Of a stretch of 50,693 nt of DNA, positions 8,462 through 15,747 are shown piece by piece. Origin of the DNA: Christensenella sp. UBA4247 (GTDB taxonomy: Bacteria > Bacillota > Clostridia > Christensenellales > CAG-1252). Position 1 is the stretch's first letter, and each line of letters starts with the position of its first letter. The translations under genes were made by a program, and so were the position numbers. The stretch spans positions 1-50,693 of the forward strand of contig DGWX01000073.1 in NCBI GenBank assembly GCA_002395405.1. The letters run 5' to 3'. Below the pieces are notes generated by a model that saw nothing but the letters and a program-made list of their open reading frames with translations, was not told where the DNA came from and ran no database searches.

Positions 8462-9100
8462 CTATTTATCCGAGCTTTCCATAAATTCCGCAGGATCGGC
8501 TTTGTTGCCGGACGCGTCGTATAATTCAAGGTGCAGGTGGGGACCTTTGTGTTTTTCGAAAGTTCCGCTTTCCGCGATCGTTCCGATCGCGTCACCTTTC
8601 TTTACTTTTTGCCCGACGCTTACTTTAACGTCCGAAGAGAGCAAGCTGTAAACCGTTTTCATTCCGTTTTCGTGGGCAATGACGACTTCCGTTCCGCGAA
8701 GAACGCTCGTCGTAACGCTTTGCACCGTTCCGTCGTACACGCATTTTACTTCCGTTCCGACTTCCGCCGCCACGTCTAACGCTTCGTGCGTGCTCCACTG
8801 GTTTAAGGTCGCGTTGTAAACGAGGGTGTCGTTTTTAAACACACCGACCACCTCTCCCTCGAGAGGATCGGCAAACACGACTTCCGCGCTTCCCGTTTCT
8901 TCGGCGGGTTCCTTCGGCTCGTCTTCCTTTTCCTTCGCTACTGCGTCCACCGCGCCGTCCAAGCTCTTATGCTTGGTCGCGTAGGTTACGCCGACCATCG
9001 TGGCGATCGCAATGACGCACACGATCATCAGAATTAAGTATAGGTTCTTCTTGATAAAGGACGCAAACTTTGCGTTTTTGGGTTTGTTCGTTTTTTCCAT
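8462..9100 (-). CDS. SpoIIQ-like LytM/M23 membrane protein, catalytic His missing
   Basis: A 212-residue protein with a short basic cytoplasmic tail, one membrane helix (residues about 18-40), an acidic linker (50-75) and a LytM/M23 domain (80-205). The metal ligands are kept: H105 and D109 in STHEALD and H190 in GPHLHLE, with H188 beside it. The catalytic His of the usual YxHL motif is replaced by Leu (YSLL, 151-154), so peptidase activity is doubtful. One helix plus a possibly degenerate LytM domain is the SpoIIQ layout; SpoIIQ pairs with SpoIIIAH to link forespore and mother cell. GGAGG precedes ATG 9100. A plain cell-wall endopeptidase is the alternative. Confidence 0.7.
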   Translation of the reverse strand: MEKTNKPKNAKFASFIKKNLYLILMIVCVIAIATMVGVTYATKHKSLDGAVDAVAKEKEDEPKEPAEETGSAEVVFADPLEGEVVGVFKNDTLVYNATLNQWSTHEALDVAAEVGTEVKCVYDGTVQSVTTSVLRGTEVVIAHENGMKTVYSLLSSDVKVSVGQKVKKGDAIGTIAESGTFEKHKGPHLHLELYDASGNKADPAEFMESSDK

Positions 9101-9118
9101 TTTTTACCTCCGTCACGG

Positions 9119-9148
9119 TAATTATGGACGCTCCTTTTTCTCTTATAC
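9119..9148 (-). promoter_or_regulatory. Candidate forespore promoter of the SpoIIQ-like gene
   Basis: Read on the minus strand, GTATA (9148-9144) is followed after 17 bp by CATAATT (9126-9120), close to the sigma-F/G pattern. Bacillus spoIIQ is a sigma-F gene, so promoter and product support each other. As for spoVT, transcription would begin very close to the GGAGG. Confidence 0.4.
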
Positions 9149-9261
9149 GCGGTTTTCAAAAAAATTCCGAAAGTTTTAATCGAATGGAACGTACTTCGGG
9201 CGATACAATGAATGAAGCCCGTCAGGGAAGCAGAGAGTAATAGGCGATTTCTCGGCAAGCG

Positions 9262-10220
9262 CGCTATGAGGCTTCGCCTCTACGCGGACCTTCGGTACGA
9301 AATGACAAATAATAAACAAAGCCAGTCAAGGGAAGCAGGGAGTAATAGGCGATCCCTCCGCGATGGGCGCTATGAGGCTTCGCCTCTACGCGGACCTACG
9401 GTACGAAATGACAAATAATAATTAAAGCCCGTCAGGGAAGCGGGGAGTAAGCGGCGATTTTTCGACAAGCTCAAAATGACAATAAAAAATGTCATACCGA
9501 GCGGAGCGTTCAAAAAGAATGCGAAGTCGAGTGTATCGCGAATTATAAAAAACAGCGGGTCAGACAAGTATGAAAAAATACGCGGCGATTCCTCCGCTTC
9601 GGGCGCTATGAGGCTTCGCCTCTACGCGGACCTACGGTACGAAATGACAAATAATAAACAAAGCCCGTCAAAGGAAGGAAAGAATAAGCGGCGATTTCTC
9701 GGCAAGCTCGAAATGACAAATAAACCCGCTATCCTGAGCAGTCGGGTGCTGCGCTATGAGGCTTTGCCTCTACGCGGACCTATGGTACGAAATGACAAAT
9801 AATAAATAAAGCTTGTCAGGGAAGCAGGGAATAATAGGCGATCCCTCCGCGATGGGCGCTATGAGGCTTCGCCTTTACGCGGACCTTCGGTACGAAATGT
9901 CATATTAGATTGTCATACCGAGCGGAGCGTTCGAAAGAGTGCGAAGTCGAGCGTATCGCGAATTATTAAAACGATTGCGGGTCGGTCGAATGTAGAATAA
10001 TAATACGCGGCGATTTCTCGACAAGCTCGAAATGACAAATAAACTCGCTATCCTGAGCAGTCGGGTGCAGCGCTATGAGGCTACGCCTCTACGCGGACCT
10101 ACGGTACGAAATGACAAATAATAAATTAAGCCCGTCAGGGAAGCAGGGAGTAATCGGCGATTCCTCGGATACAGCGCTATGAGGCTTCGCCTCTACGCGG
10201 ACCTTCGGTACGAAATGACA
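9262..10220 (+). repeat. Repeat unit A, seven copies
   Basis: A unit of about 45-54 bp begins CGCTATGAGGCTTCGCCTC, continues TACGCGGACCTWCGGTACG and ends AAATGACAAATAATAA. Approximate starts: 9262, 9368, 9604, 9752, 9857, 10071 and 10175. Its first half holds the small hairpin GAGGC-TTC-GCCTC. Variants are point changes (for example TTT for TTC in copy four); the last copies lose the tail. Confidence 0.8.
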
Positions 10221-10364
10221 GAATAGAAAGGCAGTGCGTTGTAGGCAGCTATAACAAGGCGATCCCTCCGCTTCGGTCGGGATGACAGTATAGTGACAGT
10301 ATAGATTGTCATACCGAGCGGAGCATTCGAAAAGAATGCGGAGTCGAGCGTATCGCGAATTATA
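9491..10364 (+). repeat. Repeat unit B, three copies
   Basis: A unit of about 55 bp begins GTCATACCGAGCGGAGC, continues through AATGCGAAGTCGAG and ends CGTATCGCGAATTAT. Copies lie near 9491-9546, 9912-9966 and 10308-10364. A third unit, GCCCGTCAGGGAAGCAGGGA followed by GTAATAGGCGAT and then either TTCTCGGCAAGCTCG or CCCTCCGCGATGG, links the others and recurs about eight times. Confidence 0.75.
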
Positions 10365-10572
10365 GAAAGACGGGTGCGGTTTCTCGGCAAGCGCGGAACG
10401 GCGAATGAAAAGAAGCCCGTCAAGGAAGGAAAGAGTAAGCGGCGATTTCTCCGCCCCGCTTCGTTTCGAGGGAGCGATCCCGCCGTCTTTCCGACCGTAA
10501 GGGAAGATCGCCCAAGGCGGAGCCGGTTTCTTAAAAGAGAAGAGTAGGATCGAGTTGCCCGTTTTCAAGTGG

Positions 10573-10602
10573 TTGACTATTCGCGCGCGAAGTCTTTATA
10601 AT
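10573..10602 (+). promoter_or_regulatory. Sigma-A promoter of the aro operon, apparently leaderless
   Basis: TTGACT (10573-10578) and TATAAT (10597-10602) are 18 bp apart. The next ATG, which fits the expected N-terminus of the protein, is at 10609, about where transcription should start, and no ribosome-binding site precedes it. Confidence 0.7.
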
Positions 10603-10608
10603 AAAACT

Positions 10609-11484
10609 ATGAGAAAGATCAGCGTAAGCGGTTACGGATATATCGAAAGGCTCGGTTACGAGCGCAGTTTTGACCTCGTTTCCCAAGCGGGCTTCGAGGC
10701 GATGGATTTTCCCTTGTATGTCGAGAAGAAAAGAGGCGAGATCGCGCCCGGAGACGAAGATTTTTTCTTTTCTCTCGGAAAAAAAGCGAAGGAAAGAGGG
10801 CTTTCTATCGGGCAAACGCACGCTCCCTTCGGTTACAGAGAGGATGACGGAAGCACCTTTTCTTCCATTCTTTCGATTTATGAAAAAGCGATCCGCTATA
10901 CGGCGGCGCTCGGCGCGGACAAGATCGTTTTACACCCGATCAAATTCGAAAACTGCGTGCGCGATTATCGCCGCGAAGAATGCTTTTTACTGAATCTTGA
11001 ATTGTTTGAAAAGTTGAATCGCGCGCTTGAAGAGAACGGAGTGACCGCGCTTCTCGAAAATATGTTTATCAAGAAAACGCAGGGTGAATTCAAAAAGCTG
11101 TACCCGACGATTTATTCTTCGGCGGAGGAACTTTGCCGCGCCGCAGACGCGCTCGGAAAGAATTTCGGCGTTTGTTTCGATTCGGGACACGCTTTGATCA
11201 CGGGGGAAGATTGCCCATCCGCTTGCCGTCTTCTCGGGAAGAGGCTTCGCGCGGTACATTTACACGACAACACGGGCGATCGCGACGATCATCTCGTTCC
11301 CTACTTCGGAAAAGTTCCCTTCCTCGAAACGGTGGATGCATTAAAAGAGATCGGATATGCGGGAAATATCAATTTCGAAGTGCATTTCGGAAACGTTCCC
11401 GAAGAGCATATCCCGACCGTGTTTTCCTATATTTACGAAGTCGGGCAGTCATTTCGGCGCCGATTGGACGGAGAAAAACTATGA
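10609..11484 (+). CDS. Xylose isomerase-like TIM-barrel protein, function unknown
   Basis: A 291-residue protein of the AP endonuclease 2 / xylose isomerase-like TIM-barrel superfamily. Likely metal-site residues are visible: TALLENMF (Glu, about 145), VCFDSGHALI (Asp and His, about 190), VHLHDNTGDRDDHLVPYFGK (His, Asp) and INFEVHFG (Glu, about 260). Members act as sugar isomerases or epimerases, endonuclease IV or 3-dehydroshikimate dehydratases, so the fold does not settle the reaction. It is the first gene of an operon with aroB, aroE-aroK and aroQ and overlaps aroB by ATGA, so a link to shikimate metabolism is possible but unproven. The ATG directly follows the promoter (see the leaderless finding). 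Confidence 0.75.
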   Translation: MRKISVSGYGYIERLGYERSFDLVSQAGFEAMDFPLYVEKKRGEIAPGDEDFFFSLGKKAKERGLSIGQTHAPFGYREDDGSTFSSILSIYEKAIRYTAALGADKIVLHPIKFENCVRDYRREECFLLNLELFEKLNRALEENGVTALLENMFIKKTQGEFKKLYPTIYSSAEELCRAADALGKNFGVCFDSGHALITGEDCPSACRLLGKRLRAVHLHDNTGDRDDHLVPYFGKVPFLETVDALKEIGYAGNINFEVHFGNVPEEHIPTVFSYIYEVGQSFRRRLDGEKL

Positions 11485-12521
11485 AAATCAGAGTAAACGC
11501 ATCGAAAAGTTACGACGTTTGGATCGAAAAAGGCGCGCGGCTAGGCGTGGCGGACGAACTGAAAGAGCGCGGGTTCAAAGGGAAAGTCGCCGTGATCTCC
11601 GATTCGAACGTTGCGCCTCTCTATTCGGAAGAAATGTGCGATTATTTGGCTTACGCCGGTTTCGAGCCTTATTCCTTCGTTTTCGAAGCGGGCGAGGAAT
11701 CCAAAAATCTTTCCGTATATGCAAAAATTCTTTCCTTTCTCGCGGAAGAAGAATTTACGCGGACGGATACCGTTCTCGCCCTCGGAGGCGGTGTAACGGG
11801 AGATATGGCGGGCTTTGCGGCGGCAACGTATATGAGAGGCGTTCGCTTTGTAAACGTTCCTACGACGCTCCTTGCCGCGATCGATTCTTCGGTCGGCGGG
11901 AAAACCGCGGTGGATCTGCCGCAGGGCAAAAATCTCGTCGGAGCCTTTTATCAGCCCGATCTCGTTGTTTGCGATACCGATTTTTTCAAGACTCTCCCGT
12001 ACGATGAGATTCGAAACGGGCTTGGCGAAGGCGTAAAATACGCCGTTCTCGAGGGGGGTAGGATCTTTGATATTTTGAAGCAAGGGATCACATCGGAGAA
12101 TCTCGACGAATTTATTTCTCTTTCGATCGACGCGAAACGCAGGATCGTGGAGGAAGACGAGAAGGAGAGCGGCGCGCGCAAGTTTTTGAACCTCGGGCAT
12201 ACCATCGCGCACGCGGTGGAAAAGGAATCGAATTATTCCGTTCCGCACGGTCTCGCCGTGGCGTACGGCATAAAACTTATGGCGGATACGGCGAAAAAAA
12301 GAGGAGAGCTTTCGGAAAAAGATCATTCCGAGATCGTTTCGCTTTTGGAAAAGTCCGATCTTTCCGTTGATTTGATGCCGCTTTGCGATCTTATTCCACA
12401 TTTCTCGGCGGATAAAAAGAGGGCGGGCGAAAGATTGACCCTCGTTACGATCCTCGGGATCGGAGATTGCCGCTTAAAAGAAATCGCGCTTTCCGAGGCA
12501 AACGAGTATTTCGGGGTGTAA
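11481..12521 (+). CDS. aroB: 3-Dehydroquinate synthase
   Basis: A 346-residue NAD- and metal-dependent enzyme that closes DAHP to 3-dehydroquinate, the second step of the shikimate pathway. Seen: the NAD and substrate motif LALGGGVTGDMAGFAA (about 95-110), VPTTLLAAIDSSVGGKTAVD, the Zn site segments GEGVKYAVL (Glu), FLNLGHTIAHAVE (His) and VPHGLAVAYG (His). ATG 11481 forms an ATGA overlap with the TIM-barrel gene; the frame extends far upstream but only as a shadow of that gene. The next gene starts one base after the stop. Confidence 0.97.
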   Translation: MKIRVNASKSYDVWIEKGARLGVADELKERGFKGKVAVISDSNVAPLYSEEMCDYLAYAGFEPYSFVFEAGEESKNLSVYAKILSFLAEEEFTRTDTVLALGGGVTGDMAGFAAATYMRGVRFVNVPTTLLAAIDSSVGGKTAVDLPQGKNLVGAFYQPDLVVCDTDFFKTLPYDEIRNGLGEGVKYAVLEGGRIFDILKQGITSENLDEFISLSIDAKRRIVEEDEKESGARKFLNLGHTIAHAVEKESNYSVPHGLAVAYGIKLMADTAKKRGELSEKDHSEIVSLLEKSDLSVDLMPLCDLIPHFSADKKRAGERLTLVTILGIGDCRLKEIALSEANEYFGV

Positions 12522-12522
12522 T

Positions 12523-13746
12523 ATGGCGGATTATTGTTTGATCGGAAAAAGACTGAATTACAGCTATTCGAAAGTCGTTCACGAAAAACTCGGCTATCCG
12601 TACGACCTTGTGGAAGTTCCGGAAGGGGAACTGGCGTCTTTCGTTCGGAGTCGCCGTTATAAAGGTTACAACGTAACGATCCCCTATAAAAGCGCGGTGA
12701 TCGAGTTTTTATCCGAAATATCGCCCGAAGCGAAAGCGCTCGGCGTCGTGAATCTCGTTATAGACGAGGGCGGCAAACTCTGCGGCTACAATATGGATAT
12801 TCGCGGAATGGAATACGCGTTGGATAAGGCGGGCGTTTCGCTTTTCGGGAAAAAGGTTTTGATCCTCGGCTCGGGAAACACTTCGAACACGGCGCATTAT
12901 CTCGCCGAAGAGAGAGGCGCCGCAAAGATAATTAAGATCAGTCGCAGCGGCGAAGATCGTTACGACAATATTTCCCGTCACTACGACGCCGATTTTATCA
13001 TCAACACGACTCCTGTCGGGACCTTTCCCGCAAACGAGGATTGCTTGATCGACCTTTCTTTATTTCCGCGTTTGATCGGCGTTCAGGAAGTCATATACAA
13101 TCCGTTTAAGACTCGTCTTGTTCTGATGGCGGAAGAAAGAGGACTGCGCGTTGCGACGGGGCTCGATATGCTGGTCGGGCAGGCGGCTTATACCGCGGAA
13201 AAATTTACGGGTAAATTGCCGAGTAAGGAAAGGGTGGACGAGATCGTTCGGGAAATTCTTGCGGAGGAGAGAAACATCGTTCTCGTGGGAATGCCTTCTT
13301 GCGGAAAGTCTTCGGTCGGCTTAGCTCTCGCGACTTCCCTTTCGCGACCCTTTGCGGATACGGACAAAGAGATCGAAAAAATGCGAGGCGCTTCGATCCC
13401 CGAGATTTTTGCAAGGGAAGGGGAAGAGGCGTTTCGCCTGTATGAAGAAGAAGCGATCGCCGAATTGTCTAAAAAACACGGTATCGTGATCGCGACGGGC
13501 GGCGGCGCGATCAAAAGAGCGAGGAATTGCCTGAACTTGAAAGAGAACGGCGTTATCGTTTATTTGAAACGCGATCTTGCCTCTCTCTCGGACGAGGGAA
13601 GACCGCTCTCCCAAGGGGGCAATATCGAGCGCTTGTATAAGGAGCGCGCGCCTTTATACGAAAAGGCGGCGGATTTTACCGTTTCAAATGACGGCTCGAT
13701 CGCGGACGCAGTATTTGAGATCGAAAGAAAAGCGAGGGAAATATGA
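12523..13746 (+). CDS. Shikimate dehydrogenase-shikimate kinase fusion (AroE-AroK)
   Basis: One 407-residue chain carries two successive pathway enzymes. Residues 1-240 are AroE: NVTIPYK gives catalytic K56, YNMDIRG gives D92, and LGSGNTSNTA (115-124) is the NADP loop. Residues about 250-407 are AroK: GMPSCGKSSVG (256-266) is the Walker A motif, DTDKEIE binds metal and shikimate, ATGGGAI follows, and RPLSQGG is the lid. The product therefore reduces dehydroshikimate and phosphorylates the shikimate formed. No break or stop separates the domains, so this is a real fusion. It lies between aroB and aroQ and overlaps aroQ by ATGA. Confidence 0.95.
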   Translation: MADYCLIGKRLNYSYSKVVHEKLGYPYDLVEVPEGELASFVRSRRYKGYNVTIPYKSAVIEFLSEISPEAKALGVVNLVIDEGGKLCGYNMDIRGMEYALDKAGVSLFGKKVLILGSGNTSNTAHYLAEERGAAKIIKISRSGEDRYDNISRHYDADFIINTTPVGTFPANEDCLIDLSLFPRLIGVQEVIYNPFKTRLVLMAEERGLRVATGLDMLVGQAAYTAEKFTGKLPSKERVDEIVREILAEERNIVLVGMPSCGKSSVGLALATSLSRPFADTDKEIEKMRGASIPEIFAREGEEAFRLYEEEAIAELSKKHGIVIATGGGAIKRARNCLNLKENGVIVYLKRDLASLSDEGRPLSQGGNIERLYKERAPLYEKAADFTVSNDGSIADAVFEIERKAREI

Positions 13747-14189
13747 AAACGATATGGGTCATAAACGGCGTTAATTTGAATATGCTCGGCGTTCGCGAAC
13801 CCGATCTTTACGGAAAAGAAGACTATAAAGCGCTCGTTCGCAAGATCAAAACGCACGCGAAAGAGATCGGCGTAAGGGTAAAAACCTTGCAATCCAATTC
13901 GGAAGGGGAAATCTGCGAATTTATTCAGCGCGCCTATCGAAAGGCAGACGGCATCGTAATCAATCCCGGCGCCTACACGCATACTTCCGTCGCGATTTTG
14001 GACGCCTTGAAGGCGGTCGGTATTCCGACGGTGGAGGTCCATATCACGGACGTGGACAGCCGCGAAGAGTTTCGCAAGATCAGTTTCGTATCTTATTATG
14101 CGTTCGAACGCGTGATCGGAAAAGGGCTCGAAGGCTATTGCCTCGCGCTCGACGCCCTCGTAAAGCATTTCAAAGGAGAGGAAAAATGA
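13743..14189 (+). CDS. aroQ: 3-Dehydroquinate dehydratase, type II
   Basis: A 148-residue enzyme that dehydrates 3-dehydroquinate, linking AroB to AroE. Seen: NGVNLNMLGVREPDLYG at the N-terminus with the catalytic Tyr, QSNSEGEICEFIQRA, INPGAYTHTSVAILDAL, and VEVHITDVDSREEFRKIS with the catalytic His. In this last motif the common VHLSN reads VHITD, an unusual change at the substrate-phosphate-like loop. Length is standard. It overlaps both neighbours by ATGA, so with aroB and aroE-aroK it gives four consecutive shikimate steps in three genes. Confidence 0.95.
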   Translation: MKTIWVINGVNLNMLGVREPDLYGKEDYKALVRKIKTHAKEIGVRVKTLQSNSEGEICEFIQRAYRKADGIVINPGAYTHTSVAILDALKAVGIPTVEVHITDVDSREEFRKISFVSYYAFERVIGKGLEGYCLALDALVKHFKGEEK

Positions 14190-14722
14190 AAATCGCAGTC
14201 GCTTCGGATATACACGGATCGCTAACGAACGCACGCATCTTTTTTGAAAAAGCGAAGGAAGCGGGAGCGGATAAGATCGCGCTTCTCGGCGACCTTTATT
14301 ATCACGGCGCGCGCAATCCTTTGCCCGAGGGATATTCTCCCTTGGAACTATCCGCTTTTTTGAACGAAAAAAAAAGTCGGATCATCGCCGTTCGCGGGAA
14401 TTGCGACAGCAACGTGGATCAAACGGTTTCGGATTTTTACCTCGCGGAAAGCGCCGTTTTGCTTCTCGATAACAAAACCGTTTTTTTAACGCACGGCGAC
14501 CGCTTTAATAAAGAAAATCCCCCCAAAGGCGATTACGACGCTCTTTTGTACGGGCACTTCCATACCGGTTTTATCGAAAAAACCGAGCGAGGCGTGATCG
14601 CGAACCCCGGTTCTCTCAGCCTTCCGAAAGGGGGAACGGAAAAAAGCTATTTGATCCTGAGCGAAAAGGAAATTTGCCTGTATTCTCTTTCGGGAGAGCT
14701 TTTATCCCGCGCCGATCTATGA
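14186..14722 (+). CDS. YfcE/MJ0936-type metallophosphodiesterase
   Basis: A 178-residue cytoplasmic calcineurin-like phosphodiesterase. All five metal motifs are in order: SDIHGS at residue 8, LLGDLYYHG near 35, RGNCDS near 75, THGDRF near 105 and GHFHTG near 125, followed by NPGS. This set is characteristic of the YfcE family, which cleaves model phosphodiesters and whose cellular substrate is not known. ATG 14186 has GGAGAGG upstream and makes an ATGA overlap with aroQ; the same overlap joins it to adenosine deaminase. Its place in the operon does not reveal its role. Confidence 0.9.
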   Translation: MKIAVASDIHGSLTNARIFFEKAKEAGADKIALLGDLYYHGARNPLPEGYSPLELSAFLNEKKSRIIAVRGNCDSNVDQTVSDFYLAESAVLLLDNKTVFLTHGDRFNKENPPKGDYDALLYGHFHTGFIEKTERGVIANPGSLSLPKGGTEKSYLILSEKEICLYSLSGELLSRADL

Positions 14723-15657
14723 TCGACCTGCATCTTCATTTAGACGGTTCGCTTTTGCCGAGCGATCTGAAAAAACTTGCGCGCCTCTCCTCTTTTCCCT
14801 TGCCGACGGAAGAGGACGAAGCGCTTTTTTCTCTTCTTTCCGCGAAGGGCGCTCGCTCTTTGAACGAATATCTCGACCGCTTTGTTCTTCCCGTTTCCGT
14901 TATGCAAAGCGGAGAAGCCGTTTCCCTCGCCGTAACGCTTTTGGCAAACCGATTGCGCGATATGGGATACGAATATGCCGAGATCCGCTTTGCGCCTTTG
15001 TTGCATACAAAAAAGGGCGCTTCGATCGAGAAGATCGCCGAAAGCGCGGTAGAGGGAATGCGACGCTCTTCTCTTCCGATGGGCTTGATCTTTTGCTGTA
15101 TGAGAGGGCAAGAGAGAAAGCTAAACGAAAGAACGGTGGAACTCGCCGCGGAGTTTAAGAGCAAGGGAGTAGTCGGGGTGGACCTCGCGGGGGCGGAAGC
15201 TCTGTATCCGACGGAGAGCTACAAAGAGATCTTTGATCTCGCGCGCCGCTTTTCTTTGAATATAACCATCCACGCGGGCGAAGCCGCCGGATCGGACAGC
15301 GTTCGCGCGGCGCTCGATTTCGGAGCCAAAAGGATCGGTCACGGCGTTCGACTTGCGGAGGACGAAGCCTTGCAGGCGCGTGTAAAACGAGACGGGGTAA
15401 CGATCGAAGTTTGCTTAACGAGTAATTTGCAAACGGGCGCTGTCAGAAACCTTTCGGAACACCCCGTTCGCCGCTTTCTCGAACAAGGGATCCCGTGCGC
15501 CCTGTGTTCGGATAATATGGTGGTTTCGGATACCGACGTTTCCCGAGAATGGTCACGCCTTTCTTCTTCGTTCGGATTCGGAGAAGACGTGCGGACTCGG
15601 CTCGAAGAAAACGCGCGCCGAGCTTCTTTTTCTTCTTTTGCGCGTCGATCACTGTAA
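14719..15657 (+). CDS. add: Adenosine deaminase
   Basis: A 312-residue Zn enzyme that turns (deoxy)adenosine into (deoxy)inosine for purine salvage. Motifs in order: DLHLHLDGSL (two Zn His) at the start, ITIHAGEAAG with the third Zn His and the catalytic Glu, KRIGHGVRL with the catalytic His, EVCLTSNLQTG, and CALCSDNMVVSDTDVSREW with the metal Asp. The last motif reads SDN where eukaryotic enzymes have TDD; SDN and TDN forms are common in bacteria. It ends the operon that starts with the TIM-barrel gene. A purine nucleoside phosphorylase that could use its product is at 37.3 kb. Confidence 0.9.
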   Translation: MIDLHLHLDGSLLPSDLKKLARLSSFPLPTEEDEALFSLLSAKGARSLNEYLDRFVLPVSVMQSGEAVSLAVTLLANRLRDMGYEYAEIRFAPLLHTKKGASIEKIAESAVEGMRRSSLPMGLIFCCMRGQERKLNERTVELAAEFKSKGVVGVDLAGAEALYPTESYKEIFDLARRFSLNITIHAGEAAGSDSVRAALDFGAKRIGHGVRLAEDEALQARVKRDGVTIEVCLTSNLQTGAVRNLSEHPVRRFLEQGIPCALCSDNMVVSDTDVSREWSRLSSSFGFGEDVRTRLEENARRASFSSFARRSL

Positions 15658-15688
15658 AATAAGCGCACAAAAAGGCAGGAAGCCTCGG

Positions 15689-15717
15689 TTGCAAATTATA
15701 ATCAAATAGATTATAAT
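15689..15717 (+). promoter_or_regulatory. Sigma-A promoter with a perfect inverted repeat over the -10 element
   Basis: TTGCAA (15689-15694) and TATAAT (15712-15717) are 17 bp apart. ATTATAATC (15695-15703), AAATA and GATTATAAT (15709-15717) form a perfect 9-bp inverted repeat that covers spacer and -10, so it may be an operator; it also creates a second -10-like TATAAT at 15697. Confidence 0.6.
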
Positions 15718-15747
15718 AGTCGTATCAGCATTTATAAGGCGGGAGAT

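Larger units (their letters stand above)
9205..10480. repeat. Non-coding cluster of mosaic dispersed repeats
   Basis: About 1.3 kb without a credible gene, built from at least three repeat units shuffled in different orders. Each unit is rich in GTCAT / ATGAC ends and GCGGAGC-, CTCGGCAAGC- or CCTCTACGCGGACC-like cores. The pattern resembles the GTCATTTCGAGC...GAGAAATC intergenic repeats seen in many gut and environmental bacteria, whose role is unknown. All short reading frames here are translations of the repeats (for example LRLYADLRYEMTNN again and again). Copies are similar but not identical and are unevenly spaced, so this is neither a CRISPR array nor a simple tandem repeat. Confidence 0.85.

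Noticed and set aside
6868..8595. 575-codon frame on the minus strand
   Set aside because: It is the antisense shadow of gpmI, with His/Arg-rich composition and no family motif, and it also runs into the SpoIIQ-like gene.
9205..10480. CRISPR array
   Set aside because: Repeat units differ in type, length and spacing, are imperfect, and no cas gene is nearby.
9205..10568. Several reading frames of 60-160 codons on both strands in the repeat cluster
   Set aside because: Their translations are the repeats read in frame (LRLYADLRYEMTNN and similar), they lack ribosome-binding sites and they overlap each other; no independent protein is supported.
11133..11480. N-terminal extension of aroB
   Set aside because: The frame lies inside the TIM-barrel gene, is Arg-rich and lacks DHQ synthase similarity; ATG 11481 with ATGA overlap fits the family.
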